From JBBRGK01 sp036741355 (GTDB taxonomy: Bacteria; Chloroflexota; Dehalococcoidia; CAUJGQ01), in assembly GCA_036741355.1 (NCBI GenBank), contig DAINSK010000002.1, positions 62,001 through 126,000 on the forward strand: a stretch of DNA of 64,000 nt. The letters run 5' to 3'. Shown one piece after another: positions 44,187-51,924 of this stretch (position 1 is the stretch's first letter; the number at the start of each line of letters is the position of its first letter). Below the pieces are notes generated by a model. The model saw only the letters and a list, made by a program, of their open reading frames with translations. It did no database searches and had not been told where the DNA came from. The position numbers were made by a program, and so were the translations under genes.

Positions 44187-44204
44187 GTTAAACATTTGTT
44201 AACT
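44187..44204. promoter_or_regulatory. 11-bp-period direct repeat (GTTAAAC / GTTAACT)
   Basis: GTTAAAC (44187-44193) and GTTAACT (44198-44204) are direct repeats with an 11-bp offset, similar to PHO-box-like sites (GTTCACC repeats) of PhoP/RegX3 regulators. The repeat lies between the divergent regulator and zinc-ribbon genes. Confidence 0.4.
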
Positions 44205-44281
44205 AGCAATGGCTGCGAAGCCGAATTTTCCGTTGTGGCAGTCGTCGGCGGCCGGCGTATTCGTACGGATGAGGGAGGTGG

Positions 44282-44494
44282 GTGGTGGAGATGGTCTTTC
44301 CAAAGTGCCAAAAGTGCAAGCTTGGGGATCTCGTACCGCTCTCCGACTTCGGCAGCCAGGGTGCTGCAATTCACTTCAAAGCATGGGCATGCACTAACCC
44401 GGACTGCGGCTTCAACATCAAGATCCGAAACGGCGACCTCTATATCGATGAGCCGATCACGAGCGGTGCGCTTCACAGTCCGCGCTTCCGCTAG
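44282..44494 (+). CDS. Small zinc-ribbon protein
   Basis: A 70-residue protein: PKCQKCKLGDLVPLSDFG, then AWACTNPDCGFNIKIRNGD. Two Cys pairs (CxxC and CxxxxC) around a central beta segment form a zinc ribbon like those of topoisomerase I C-terminal repeats. It would bind nucleic acid or act as an adaptor. GAGGGAGG lies upstream; GTG at 44282, GTG at 44285 and ATG 44291 are all possible starts. It is divergent from the two-component operon. Confidence 0.65.
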   Translation: MVEMVFPKCQKCKLGDLVPLSDFGSQGAAIHFKAWACTNPDCGFNIKIRNGDLYIDEPITSGALHSPRFR

Positions 44495-44574
44495 TTCTGG
44501 ACAGAATGCGTTTTGGGCTGATACGGTATTACAGCGAATGATGGTTGAGGCTTCGCGCGCCTCACTGGTTCCAC

Positions 44575-44652
44575 CGGGGTGTAGCTCAGCTTGGTTAGAG
44601 CGCTGCGTTCGGGACGCAGAGGCCGGCAGTTCAAATCCGCCCACCCCGACCA
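44575..44652 (+). tRNA. tRNA-Pro(CGG)
   Basis: Acceptor arms CGGGGTG (44575-44581) and CACCCCG (44642-44648) pair perfectly, the D arm is GCTC...GAGC, and the anticodon arm CTGCG-TTCGGGA-CGCAG gives anticodon CGG. The T arm GGCAG-TTCAAAT-CCGCC has one A-C mismatch where most proline tRNAs have a T. The discriminator A is followed by a genomically encoded CCA (44650-44652). Intact otherwise. Confidence 0.95.
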
Positions 44653-44656
44653 GACA

Positions 44657-44684
44657 CCGGCCCGCGCGGGCCGGTTTTCTTTTG
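44657..44684 (+). terminator. terminator after tRNA-Pro
   Basis: The palindrome CCGGCCCGCGCGGGCCGG (44657-44674) is followed by TTTTCTTTT, a classical Rho-independent terminator. Confidence 0.85.
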
Positions 44685-44713
44685 TCGAGGCAGTCCGCAA
44701 CGCGGGCCGGTCG

Positions 44714-46384
44714 TTAAACGACCACCAGCTCGCGGTATTCGCCGAAAACCTTGCGCATAACGCCGCAGATCTCACCCAGCGTGGCGTAGGCGTTCACCGC
44801 TGCGATCAGCGCCGGCATCGTGTTCGTCTTGCCGTCCCGGCACACCGCTTCCAACAGCGCCATCGCCCCGGACCAGCAGCCCTGGTCCCGCTCGCATCGG
44901 ATGCGATTCAGTCGCGCTAGGTGGCGCCCTTCGCCGTCTGGATCCATGCGCAGGATGGGGATGTCCGCCGGCTCCTCGAGCTGGAAGTCGTTCACCCCCA
45001 CGATCGTCCGCTCGTGGCGGTCGATCTCCCGCTGGTAGCGGTACGACGAGTCGGCGATCTCCCGCTGGAAGAACCCGCTCTCGATCGCGGGAAGCACCCC
45101 GCCCAGGGCGTCGATCTGGTCGAAGTAGGCGAAGCACTCGCGCTCCATCTCGCTGGTGAGCCGCTCGACAAAATAGCTACCGCCCAGAGGGTCCACGGTG
45201 TTGCTCACGCCCGACTCGTGGGCGATCACCTGCTGCGTGCGCACCGCCAGCCGCACCGCCTTTTCGCTCGGCAGCGCCATGGCTTCGTCCCACGAGTTGG
45301 TGTGCAGGCTCTGCGTCCCGCCCAAGACCGCTGACAGCGCCTGGATGGTCGTACGGATCAGGTTGACTTCCGGCTGTTGCTCGGTGAGCGAGACGCCTGC
45401 CGTCTGCGTGTGGAAGCGCAGCCACCATGAGCGCGGGTTCTTGGCCCCGAAGCGCTCGCGCATGACCTTGGCCCACACCCGCCGCGCGGCGCGGTACTTG
45501 CAGATCTCCTCGAAGAAGTCGTTGTGCGCGTTGAAGAAGAAGGAGAGCCGCGGCGCAAAGGCGTCGATGTCAAGGCCCCGTGCCAGCGCCCACTTCGTGT
45601 ACTCGATGCCGTCGGCAAGCGTAAACGCCAGCTCCTGCACCGCCGTCGCCCCGGCCTCGCGGATGTGGTAGCCGCTGACCGAGACCGTGTTCCACTTCGG
45701 CATCTCCTGCGAGCCGAACTCGATCGTGTCGGTCACCAGCCGCATCGACTCGGCCAGCGGGTAGATGAACTCGTTCTGGGCGATATACTCCTTGAGGATG
45801 TCGTTCTGCAGCGTACCGCCCAACGCTGCCCGCGGTACCCCGCGCTTCTCTGCAGCGGCGATGTACATCGCCCAGATCACCGCCGCCGGGGAGTTGATCG
45901 TCATTGAGGTCGTGATCTGGTCCAGCGGGATGCCGGCGAACAGGAGCTCCATGTCCGCCAGGCTGGAGATGGCAACGCCGCACTTGCCGAACTCGCCGAG
46001 GCCCCATTCGTCGTCGGTGTCGTAACCCATCAGCGTCGGCATGTCGAACGCGACCGAGAGACCGGTCTCACCATGGTCCAGGAGGTAGCGGTAGCGGGCG
46101 TTCGTCTCCTCCGCCGAGCCAAAGCCGGCGAACATGCGGATCGTCCACTTGCGCCCGCGGTAGCCGGTGGGGTGGATGCCGCGTGTATAGGGGTACTCGC
46201 CGGGGTTACCAAGATCTGTTTGGTAGTCGAGGTCGGGCTGATCCACGGGGCTGTAAAGGCGTTGAATGCGGCGGCCGGAAGTCGTGACGAACGACCCGGC
46301 GGCTTCACTGCCGCCGGCGACCTCCGCCTCCTGGGCGGCGCGCCGCTCAGCCAGCGCTCTCAGAGTTCGCGCGTCGTAGAGCAT
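44714..46384 (-). CDS. Methylmalonyl-CoA mutase-type acyl-CoA mutase, large subunit
   Basis: A 556-residue catalytic subunit without the cobalamin-binding domain, as in split (alpha/beta) acyl-CoA mutases. It has YTRGIHPTGYRGRKWTIRMF, LSVAFDMPTLMGYDTDD, ITTSMTINSPAAV, the CoA/substrate region FIYPLAESMRLVTD, and WNTVSVSGYHIREAGATAVQ. Canonical methylmalonyl-CoA mutases read PTMY and TYIFPP at the places where this has PTGY and EFIYPL, so another acyl-CoA may be the substrate. The cobalamin subunit and the MeaB GTPase are not in the window. GGAG lies 7 bases before the ATG. Confidence 0.85.
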   Translation of the reverse strand: MLYDARTLRALAERRAAQEAEVAGGSEAAGSFVTTSGRRIQRLYSPVDQPDLDYQTDLGNPGEYPYTRGIHPTGYRGRKWTIRMFAGFGSAEETNARYRYLLDHGETGLSVAFDMPTLMGYDTDDEWGLGEFGKCGVAISSLADMELLFAGIPLDQITTSMTINSPAAVIWAMYIAAAEKRGVPRAALGGTLQNDILKEYIAQNEFIYPLAESMRLVTDTIEFGSQEMPKWNTVSVSGYHIREAGATAVQELAFTLADGIEYTKWALARGLDIDAFAPRLSFFFNAHNDFFEEICKYRAARRVWAKVMRERFGAKNPRSWWLRFHTQTAGVSLTEQQPEVNLIRTTIQALSAVLGGTQSLHTNSWDEAMALPSEKAVRLAVRTQQVIAHESGVSNTVDPLGGSYFVERLTSEMERECFAYFDQIDALGGVLPAIESGFFQREIADSSYRYQREIDRHERTIVGVNDFQLEEPADIPILRMDPDGEGRHLARLNRIRCERDQGCWSGAMALLEAVCRDGKTNTMPALIAAVNAYATLGEICGVMRKVFGEYRELVVV

Positions 46385-46425
46385 CGTCTCACTCCATGAG
46401 ACATTACGGGTGGGGCCGGCGCGGG

Positions 46426-46578
46426 TCAGCTCTTGTGATCACCATCCCGTCGGGCGGGGGATTCGTTGCCGCCGGCCGAATCACTTTCCTCGGCGCTGCC
46501 GCCGGTTATACGCTTCCAGGCGTAGACGACGCCGCCAATGATGGCAGCCAGAATGCCGACCTTGAAGAGCTTGCCCAT
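46426..46578 (-). CDS. Small single-pass membrane protein, 50 aa
   Basis: Reading the minus strand gives MGKLFKVGILAAIIGGVVYA followed by WKRITGGSAEE and a charged tail ending DGDHKS. A perfect GGAGG lies 7 bases before the ATG. The protein is one membrane helix with a positively charged edge and a Ser/Gly/Asp-rich tail, similar to small DUF-type or transport-linked membrane proteins. It sits 41 bp upstream of the mutase gene on the same strand and is probably co-transcribed; function unknown. Confidence 0.7.
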   Translation of the reverse strand: MGKLFKVGILAAIIGGVVYAWKRITGGSAEESDSAGGNESPARRDGDHKS

Positions 46579-46815
46579 TAGAACGCCTCCAGTCGCGCGA
46601 ACTGCGGGTTATTCGCAGGTGCGATTATCGTATCATGCAGGCCGCGCCCCTCGGATACTTGGTGATTATTGCTGAACCGTTCTCGCTCTGATCGCAAAAA
46701 ACCACGGTGATTGCCCGGCTGTCCGCCGGTACCCGTGCGGCGGTATCATGCGCGCAATGGTCTCGAAGTTCACATTATCCATTCGCCGAAGGTCGAAGCC
46801 AGGAGCGGCGTGTCG

Positions 46816-47568
46816 ATGACCGATGGTCAACTGGAGCTGGCCGGTAAACGGGCACTGGTGATCGGCGCGGGAACGCCCGCCGGCCGCGCCGCTGCGGTCG
46901 CGCTGGCCGCCGCCGGGGCCGATGTGGCTGTCGCGTCCGGGTCGATCGACGGCGACGAGGTGATGGCGGTCCGACGAGCACGCCGCGCGATCGAGGCGCT
47001 CGGACGGCGCACGGCCGAATACGCGTTTGACCTGACGCTCGGCGCCAATGTGCGCGTGTCGACCCGGCAGGTCGCGAAGGAGATTGGCGGGCTGGACATT
47101 CTCGTCAACGCCGCTGACGTCTACCTGCGGCGTAGCACCGAGAGTACTTCCGATTCGGATTGGTCACGGGTATTAAACGTCAACTTGAACGGCGTATTTT
47201 ACGCGTGCCGGTCCGCCCTCAAGGAGATGGAAGAACACGGTGGTGCGATCGTCAACGTTTCCTCAGTACTGGGGGAGCGCGGCGCCGTGGAAAGCGCTGC
47301 GTACTGCGCTGCTCGCCACGGCGTGATTGGGCTTACCCGGGCGCTTGCCGTGGAATATGCCGGCCGCAACATCCGGGTGAACGCGGTGGCACTCGGCTGG
47401 CTGCAGGGCGTGCCGCAGGATATCTCGCCTCTCCCGCCGGCATCGATGCCGGAGAAATCGGATGCTGTCCAGAGCGTTGGCCCGCTCGTGGTGTACCTGG
47501 TGTCTGCGGCGAGCGGCTTCGTGAATGGTCAGGTATTTACGCTGGACGGCTCGCCGGTCGCCGTTTAG
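46816..47568 (+). CDS. Short-chain dehydrogenase/reductase-like protein with altered catalytic residues
   Basis: A 250-residue Rossmann protein of the SDR family: nucleotide loop GAGTPAGRAAAVALAAAG, VNVNLNGVFYACRSALKEME, IVNVSSVLGERGAVESAAYC, and NIRVNAVALGWLQG. Catalytic Ser and Tyr are present but the usual Lys of Tyr-x3-Lys is Arg (YCAAR), the second Gly of the nucleotide loop is Pro, and the NNAG motif reads NAAD. It may reduce a substrate poorly or act in binding only. ATG 46816 (AGGAG 10 bases upstream) is preferred to the 46711 start. Confidence 0.82.
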   Translation: MTDGQLELAGKRALVIGAGTPAGRAAAVALAAAGADVAVASGSIDGDEVMAVRRARRAIEALGRRTAEYAFDLTLGANVRVSTRQVAKEIGGLDILVNAADVYLRRSTESTSDSDWSRVLNVNLNGVFYACRSALKEMEEHGGAIVNVSSVLGERGAVESAAYCAARHGVIGLTRALAVEYAGRNIRVNAVALGWLQGVPQDISPLPPASMPEKSDAVQSVGPLVVYLVSAASGFVNGQVFTLDGSPVAV

Positions 47569-47622
47569 CGATATCGAAACGTTGGTCGGCCAGGGAAAAG
47601 TGCAGAGAGGGAGGCACGAACC

Positions 47623-48510
47623 ATGGTAGAGTTCGAGAACCTGATCTACGAGAAAGAAAACGGCCGCGCCCGGATCACGCTCAACCGCCCGGAGAAACTG
47701 AACGCGCTTTCGATCGCCTTGCAGCGCGAATTAAACGCGGCGATGCGTGAAGCCGACAACGACACAGATGTCCATTGCGTCATCTTGCGCGGCGCTGGAC
47801 GCGCATTCTCCGCCGGCTATGACCTCACTGCCGGCGGTCGCCGAAACAGCGACGAGACCTACGCCAACATCTACCGAGGCCGCGTATCGCTCGACGACGA
47901 TATCTGGCAGATGGAGCAGTCACAGCAGCTACGCATGATCATTTTCGACATGCATAAACCGGTCATCGCACAGGTGCACGGCTACTGCCTTGCCGGAGGC
48001 ACCGACGTGGCGCTGTTGTGCGACATGATCATCGCGGCCGAAGATGCGCAGCTCGGCTTTCCGCCGGTACGCGCCATGGGCGCTCCGCCGGCTCACATGT
48101 GGACCTACATGGTTGGACCTCAATGGGCGAAGCGACTGCTGCTCACGGGAGATACGATCTCCGGCGCCGACGCCGAAAGGATAGGACTCGTTTTACAGGC
48201 CGTCCCCGCGATTGAGCTCGAACAGACCGTCGAAGCACTGGCCGATAAATTGGCGATGATCGACAGCGAGTTGCTGTCCGCAAACAAGCGCGTCTGCAAC
48301 ATGGCGCTGGAACTAATGGGCGCCCGTACCATGCAGCGGTTCGCCGCGGAGATGGATGGACGCGCCCACCTGGCGCCGAGCGTACAGGAGTTCGGCCGGA
48401 TCTCCCGCGAGCAAGGTCTGAAGCCCGCGCTCGAATGGCGAGACTCGAAGTTCGGCGACGGACGGGCAAGCGCCGCGGCCGTGGCGCGCAAGCGGGCAGC
48501 GACCACGTAA
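47623..48510 (+). CDS. Enoyl-CoA hydratase/isomerase family protein
   Basis: A 295-residue crotonase-fold enzyme: LNRPEKLNALSIALQRELNA, LRGAGRAFSAGYDLTAGG with the oxyanion-hole loop, and VHGYCLAGGTDVALLCDMII with the second one. The hydratase glutamates are absent: the PPVRAMGAPPAHMW region lacks the first and QWAKRLLLTGDTISG lacks the second. A different reaction on an acyl-CoA (isomerase, hydrolase or C-C lyase) is likelier than simple hydration. GAGGGAGG precedes the ATG by 10 bases. Confidence 0.85.
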   Translation: MVEFENLIYEKENGRARITLNRPEKLNALSIALQRELNAAMREADNDTDVHCVILRGAGRAFSAGYDLTAGGRRNSDETYANIYRGRVSLDDDIWQMEQSQQLRMIIFDMHKPVIAQVHGYCLAGGTDVALLCDMIIAAEDAQLGFPPVRAMGAPPAHMWTYMVGPQWAKRLLLTGDTISGADAERIGLVLQAVPAIELEQTVEALADKLAMIDSELLSANKRVCNMALELMGARTMQRFAAEMDGRAHLAPSVQEFGRISREQGLKPALEWRDSKFGDGRASAAAVARKRAATT

Positions 48511-48569
48511 AAGAGCCTCAACAATGAGCGCGGCACGACCTGCGCCGCCACGGCAATTCCCGGCGCACG

Positions 48570-49994
48570 GTGCCGGGCGGGAGGGGTATTCTACTGGTTC
48601 GGATCGAGCTGAACTTTCGCAACCTATTGCTATTGTTCGCACTCCTGGTAGTGGCGTGGGTCACGTACCTGGTGCGCGATACGATCGTGCTTCTCGGCCT
48701 CGCGCTCATGCTGATGGCGACGCTGCACCCGCTCGTCCAAATGGCCGAACGGCGGGGTCTGTCGCACAGTTGGGCCGTCGCGTTGGTCATGCTGGCGCTC
48801 GTGCTCGTGCCGGTGGCGATGATAGCCGCCATGACGCCGATCATCATTTCCGAGGTTCAAAGTTTCGCTAAGAGCTTCCCGACCCTGCAACAGCACATCA
48901 ACGAGCTGCTACACAACTGGGGTGTCGCGGACCGGGTTAACCAGACGATCGACAAAGCTAATCTGCAAGATCGGATCGCCGGTCTGGCCGTCGTCAGCGC
49001 GACCCAGACGGTCGTGATCGCCGCCAAGACGTTCACCGTCATCGTAGTAGCAGGCTATATGCTGGCCGGCAGCCACCGACTGCAGCTCATGCTACATGCG
49101 TTCGTCCCGCGTCGCTCGGAGCGGCACATCGAACCGCTTCTGGAGGGTATGGAACGCGTTGTCGGCGGCTACATCCGCGGCCAGATTCTAACCTCTGCGA
49201 TGTTCGGTGTTTTCGGCACGTTGCTGTGCTTTGCACTGGGCGTGCCCAACCCGCTCCTCATGGGAATCGTGGCTGCTGTCGGCGACATCATCCCGCTGTT
49301 CGGCGTGCCGCTGGCGATGATCGTTACGATGATCGTTGCCTTCACGCAGTCGGTGTGGCAGCCGATCGGCGTGGTTGTCGGCTATGTCGCTTATGGCCAG
49401 ATAGAGAGTCACTTCCTCGTCCCGCGCATTTACTCACGTGCGGTCAACATGCCGCCGTTGCTGGTCATCGTCGCAACCGTGATCGGCGGCTCACTCGACG
49501 GTTTCGTCGGCATATTCGTTGGCATCCCCGTTGCGGGCGCTCTGAAAGTAGTGCTGGATTACATCGTGGCCGAACGTGTTAAAGGTCGGGAAGCGTCCGA
49601 GCGCTCAATGTTGACCGAACCGACAGATATGGTAGGGGAGAAAGAAACCGAGGAAGAGCATGGACCGGGTCCAGACGCTGCACTTGTTCACGAAGACGAA
49701 GAGGCCGTTCCGGAAGGCGTGCCGCCGCCGTCGTACAGTCCATTCGAATCCGTACCAGAACCCGAGACCGACGTGGTCGAGAAAGTTTCAGGCGCCCGAT
49801 ATTTGACGATTGCGAAGGTGCGGTCCAAGCAGGGGGCGCCGCATGCCGGGACGGTCAAAGTACATCACAGGCTGCGACACGTGCCGCCAACGGTTGAGCA
49901 AGAAACCGAACCGGAAGGCGGCCCAGAAAAGCAGTCTCCCACCGACGACGGCCACGGCCCGCACGAGATTCGACCAAGACGCGCTGGTGGATGA
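48570..49994 (+). CDS. AI-2E family (PerM-like) transporter with acidic tail
   Basis: A 474-residue membrane protein with about seven helices of the AI-2 exporter/PerM family: LLLFALLVVAWVTYLVRDTI, VAMIAAMTPIIISEVQSFAK, GMERVVGGYIRGQILTSAMF, GIVAAVGDIIPLFGVPLAMI and VGYVAYGQIESHFLVPRIYS. After residue about 350 a long Glu/Pro-rich, probably disordered tail follows, including ETEEEHGPGPD and PEPETDVVEK. The start is uncertain: GTG 48570 is used, but GGGAGGGG would fit a start near 48594 better. Function could be solute or peptide export. Confidence 0.82.
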   Translation: MPGGRGILLVRIELNFRNLLLLFALLVVAWVTYLVRDTIVLLGLALMLMATLHPLVQMAERRGLSHSWAVALVMLALVLVPVAMIAAMTPIIISEVQSFAKSFPTLQQHINELLHNWGVADRVNQTIDKANLQDRIAGLAVVSATQTVVIAAKTFTVIVVAGYMLAGSHRLQLMLHAFVPRRSERHIEPLLEGMERVVGGYIRGQILTSAMFGVFGTLLCFALGVPNPLLMGIVAAVGDIIPLFGVPLAMIVTMIVAFTQSVWQPIGVVVGYVAYGQIESHFLVPRIYSRAVNMPPLLVIVATVIGGSLDGFVGIFVGIPVAGALKVVLDYIVAERVKGREASERSMLTEPTDMVGEKETEEEHGPGPDAALVHEDEEAVPEGVPPPSYSPFESVPEPETDVVEKVSGARYLTIAKVRSKQGAPHAGTVKVHHRLRHVPPTVEQETEPEGGPEKQSPTDDGHGPHEIRPRRAGG

Positions 49995-50021
49995 TGTTTG
50001 CGAAATCATACCGCATCGCCG

Positions 50022-50037
50022 TACGGCGTACGCCGTA
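50022..50037. other. perfect 16-bp palindrome between convergent genes
   Basis: TACGGCGTACGCCGTA, in the 124-bp gap between the transporter and the convergent small gene. It could be a transcription stop or a protein site; no T-run follows. Confidence 0.4.
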
Positions 50038-50118
50038 GTACGCGAGCGCAGGCCGGTTTCGTTTGAGATGCCCGCGGTTAACCGCCGGGCGACCGGGCCG
50101 GCTTGGCATTGGGACATG

Positions 50119-50397
50119 CTATCGCGGAATCTCCGGGGTGCCGGAAAGCTGCGGACGGCTCGCCGGATGGATCGCCACGTCGAAGATGTCGCTCCAGAAA
50201 GCGTCGATCTGGTCGCCCGGTCCCTCGTCCTCTGCCTCCCAGATCAAAACCACCTGCGGCGTTCCGTTTACCCAGTATTCCCCGTGGACCGTAGCGCGCT
50301 CGGGATACTGGTAGTTCAGCCGGCGCATGTACGCCTGCATGCCCTGTTCGGTCGTGATCCCATCCTTAAAGGTCATGTAGGCCACGTATAAAGGCAT
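50119..50397 (-). CDS. Small protein, DUF3303-like
   Basis: A 92-residue protein: LYVAYMTFKDGITTEQGMQA, HGEYWVNGTPQVVLIWEAED, QIDAFWSDIFDVAIHPASRP. The pattern of a beta strand with FKDG, a helix, W-V/T-x-V-x-L-x-W-E and a late W-x-D-x-F-x-V segment resembles DUF3303/Dabb-type ferredoxin-like small proteins. Function unknown. It is the last of three small minus-strand genes that precede the ArsR-like regulator. Confidence 0.6.
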   Translation of the reverse strand: MPLYVAYMTFKDGITTEQGMQAYMRRLNYQYPERATVHGEYWVNGTPQVVLIWEAEDEGPGDQIDAFWSDIFDVAIHPASRPQLSGTPEIPR

Positions 50398-50414
50398 GAC
50401 CGGTTCTCCCGGGA

Positions 50415-50657
50415 TCAGCCTGCTGGTTCAGATGCCGAAGTGTCGTTCGAGGAGCGCCGCCCCCGTTTGGCGCGCTGAACGTCTATCAGGGCGGCCGTCG
50501 CGAACCCAACCACGCCGAGGATGATGATCACAATGCTGTTGATCGGATCGGCCAGCTTCTCCCACCGATTAAAAACGGCGAAATAGATCAGCGACAGCAC
50601 GACGGCAACCGCAGGCGCGATCAAGATTCGAAGCAAGTCCCCACGATTGGTCGGCAT
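50415..50657 (-). CDS. Small two-helix membrane protein
   Basis: An 80-residue protein with two hydrophobic segments (LLRILIAPAVAVVLSLIYFA and SIVIIILGVVGFATAALID) and a basic C-terminal tail ending in a Ser/Asn/Thr stretch. I recognise no family. It lies between two other small unknown genes on the same strand, with gaps of 17 and 42 bp, which suggests a three-gene unit. Confidence 0.6.
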   Translation of the reverse strand: MPTNRGDLLRILIAPAVAVVLSLIYFAVFNRWEKLADPINSIVIIILGVVGFATAALIDVQRAKRGRRSSNDTSASEPAG

Positions 50658-50699
50658 CTCAATCTCCCGCGGGCGCTGCGGTGGGGACGGTAGGCGCTC

Positions 50700-51113
50700 T
50701 CACGAAGCAATCCCCACCGCGAGCCGGATGAGGACGACCCAGAGCACCACCATGGCCAGAGTCGCGACGGCAGCCGGCCACATGACCTGCCAGAAGCCGC
50801 GTTGCTTTATCTGGACCGCGAGACGTCGAGCTTCCACCTCGTCCGCGCGCTGCCGCTCGACCAACCAGGTATCTCCACTGGTGACTACCTGCCCGTTTTC
50901 CAGGTGCAGGAAGAGATGCGAACGAGAAACCACGAGCCAATAGGCGACGTACAGCAATCCGCCGAGTCCGAAGAAGAGCAGGATAGCGAGAGCGAAGAGC
51001 AACCAGTTAAAGGGCGCACGGGTTTCTAAGGCTGCGGTGCTCTCGGTTTGCGAGTGGACACGCCAGCCAAAGTGCACGAGGCGACTAACTTCGGGGCTGA
51101 GACCTGCGTCCAT
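50700..51113 (-). CDS. Membrane protein with two helices, unknown
   Basis: A 137-residue protein. The N terminus (VSRLVHFGWRVHSQTESTAA) is soluble, followed by a helix LLFALAILLFFGLGGLLYVA, a loop with LFLHLENGQVVTSGDTW, a charged stretch RADEVEARRLAVQIKQRG, and a second helix WPAAVATLAMVVLWVVLIRL. No named family is recognised; the first part (GWRVxSQTESTAxL) is like small proteins that act on double-helix membrane stress, but this is only a resemblance. Divergent from the ArsR-DUF2087 gene. Confidence 0.55.
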   Translation of the reverse strand: MDAGLSPEVSRLVHFGWRVHSQTESTAALETRAPFNWLLFALAILLFFGLGGLLYVAYWLVVSRSHLFLHLENGQVVTSGDTWLVERQRADEVEARRLAVQIKQRGFWQVMWPAAVATLAMVVLWVVLIRLAVGIAS

Positions 51114-51263
51114 GTCGTAAGCTCCGGATGATTCGCGCGAAGATTCGGATCGCCAGTTACTATACCACTCAGGTGCTTCACATTGTCGGCGGTCCGCAAC
51201 GTGGCGGGTATGATAGCAACATCAACCCGGTCGCCGAGGTTGAAAAAACCATAGCCGATCGCG

Positions 51264-51886
51264 ATGCAGGACACGACTGAACATTCAAACGACGACCCGC
51301 TCTCTCCCGCTCTCTTGCTGGAGTTCTATAATGCGCTTTCCGACCCGACGCGGCTGCGCCTGGCAGGACTGCTTGCGGCAGGTCCGGCGGGGACGGTTGC
51401 GCTCAGCATCGCGACCGGTCAATCTCCCGCCGCGGTCGCCCGCCACCTACTGAAGCTGGTTTCGGCCGGGGTGGTGTCTGGGACCGCAGATGGCCGGTAC
51501 GCCTTGGACGAACGAGGGATGCGCCGTCGTGCCAAACGGCGGCTCGATTCACCGAGGACCAGGAGCTTGCGGGTGCGAGGGATGAACGCAGCCGGGTACT
51601 GTCGTCCTTTTTCCGGCATGGCCGATTGATTGGGTTTCCGACCGGGGACCAGCGCAAACTGGTATTGCTGACCGAGATCGCGCGACGATTCGCGCCGCAA
51701 CGCACGTACACCGAGCGTGAAATTAACGACGTGCTCAAGGAAGTGTACGCGGATTACACGACCATTCGCCGAGCACTCATCGATTACCATTTCATGAACC
51801 GGCACAAAGGCGTGTACTGGCTTGGCGAGGGGCGGGGCGATCAACTCTCGGCGACGGATCCCGGTGATCCGACCGGCACAGGTTGA
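51264..51886 (+). pseudogene. ArsR-type HTH / DUF2087 regulator broken by a frameshift
   Basis: The first part (51264 to about 51530) is an ArsR-type winged helix (FYNALSDPTRLRLAGLLAAG, GQSPAAVARHLLKLVSAGVV). In another frame, open from at least 51539 to 51886, comes AARFTEDQELAGARDERSRV and then FFRHGRLIGFPTGDQRKLVL with YTEREINDVLKEVYADYTTI, a DUF2087 domain. In related organisms these are one protein. Here a shift of one base (gain of two or loss of one) between about 51500 and 51539 separates them. It could be a sequencing error, a true null or programmed frameshifting. Confidence 0.75.
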
Positions 51887-51924
51887 CGGATGCCGCGAAT
51901 AAGGCGAACGGAGGAAACGATTGT

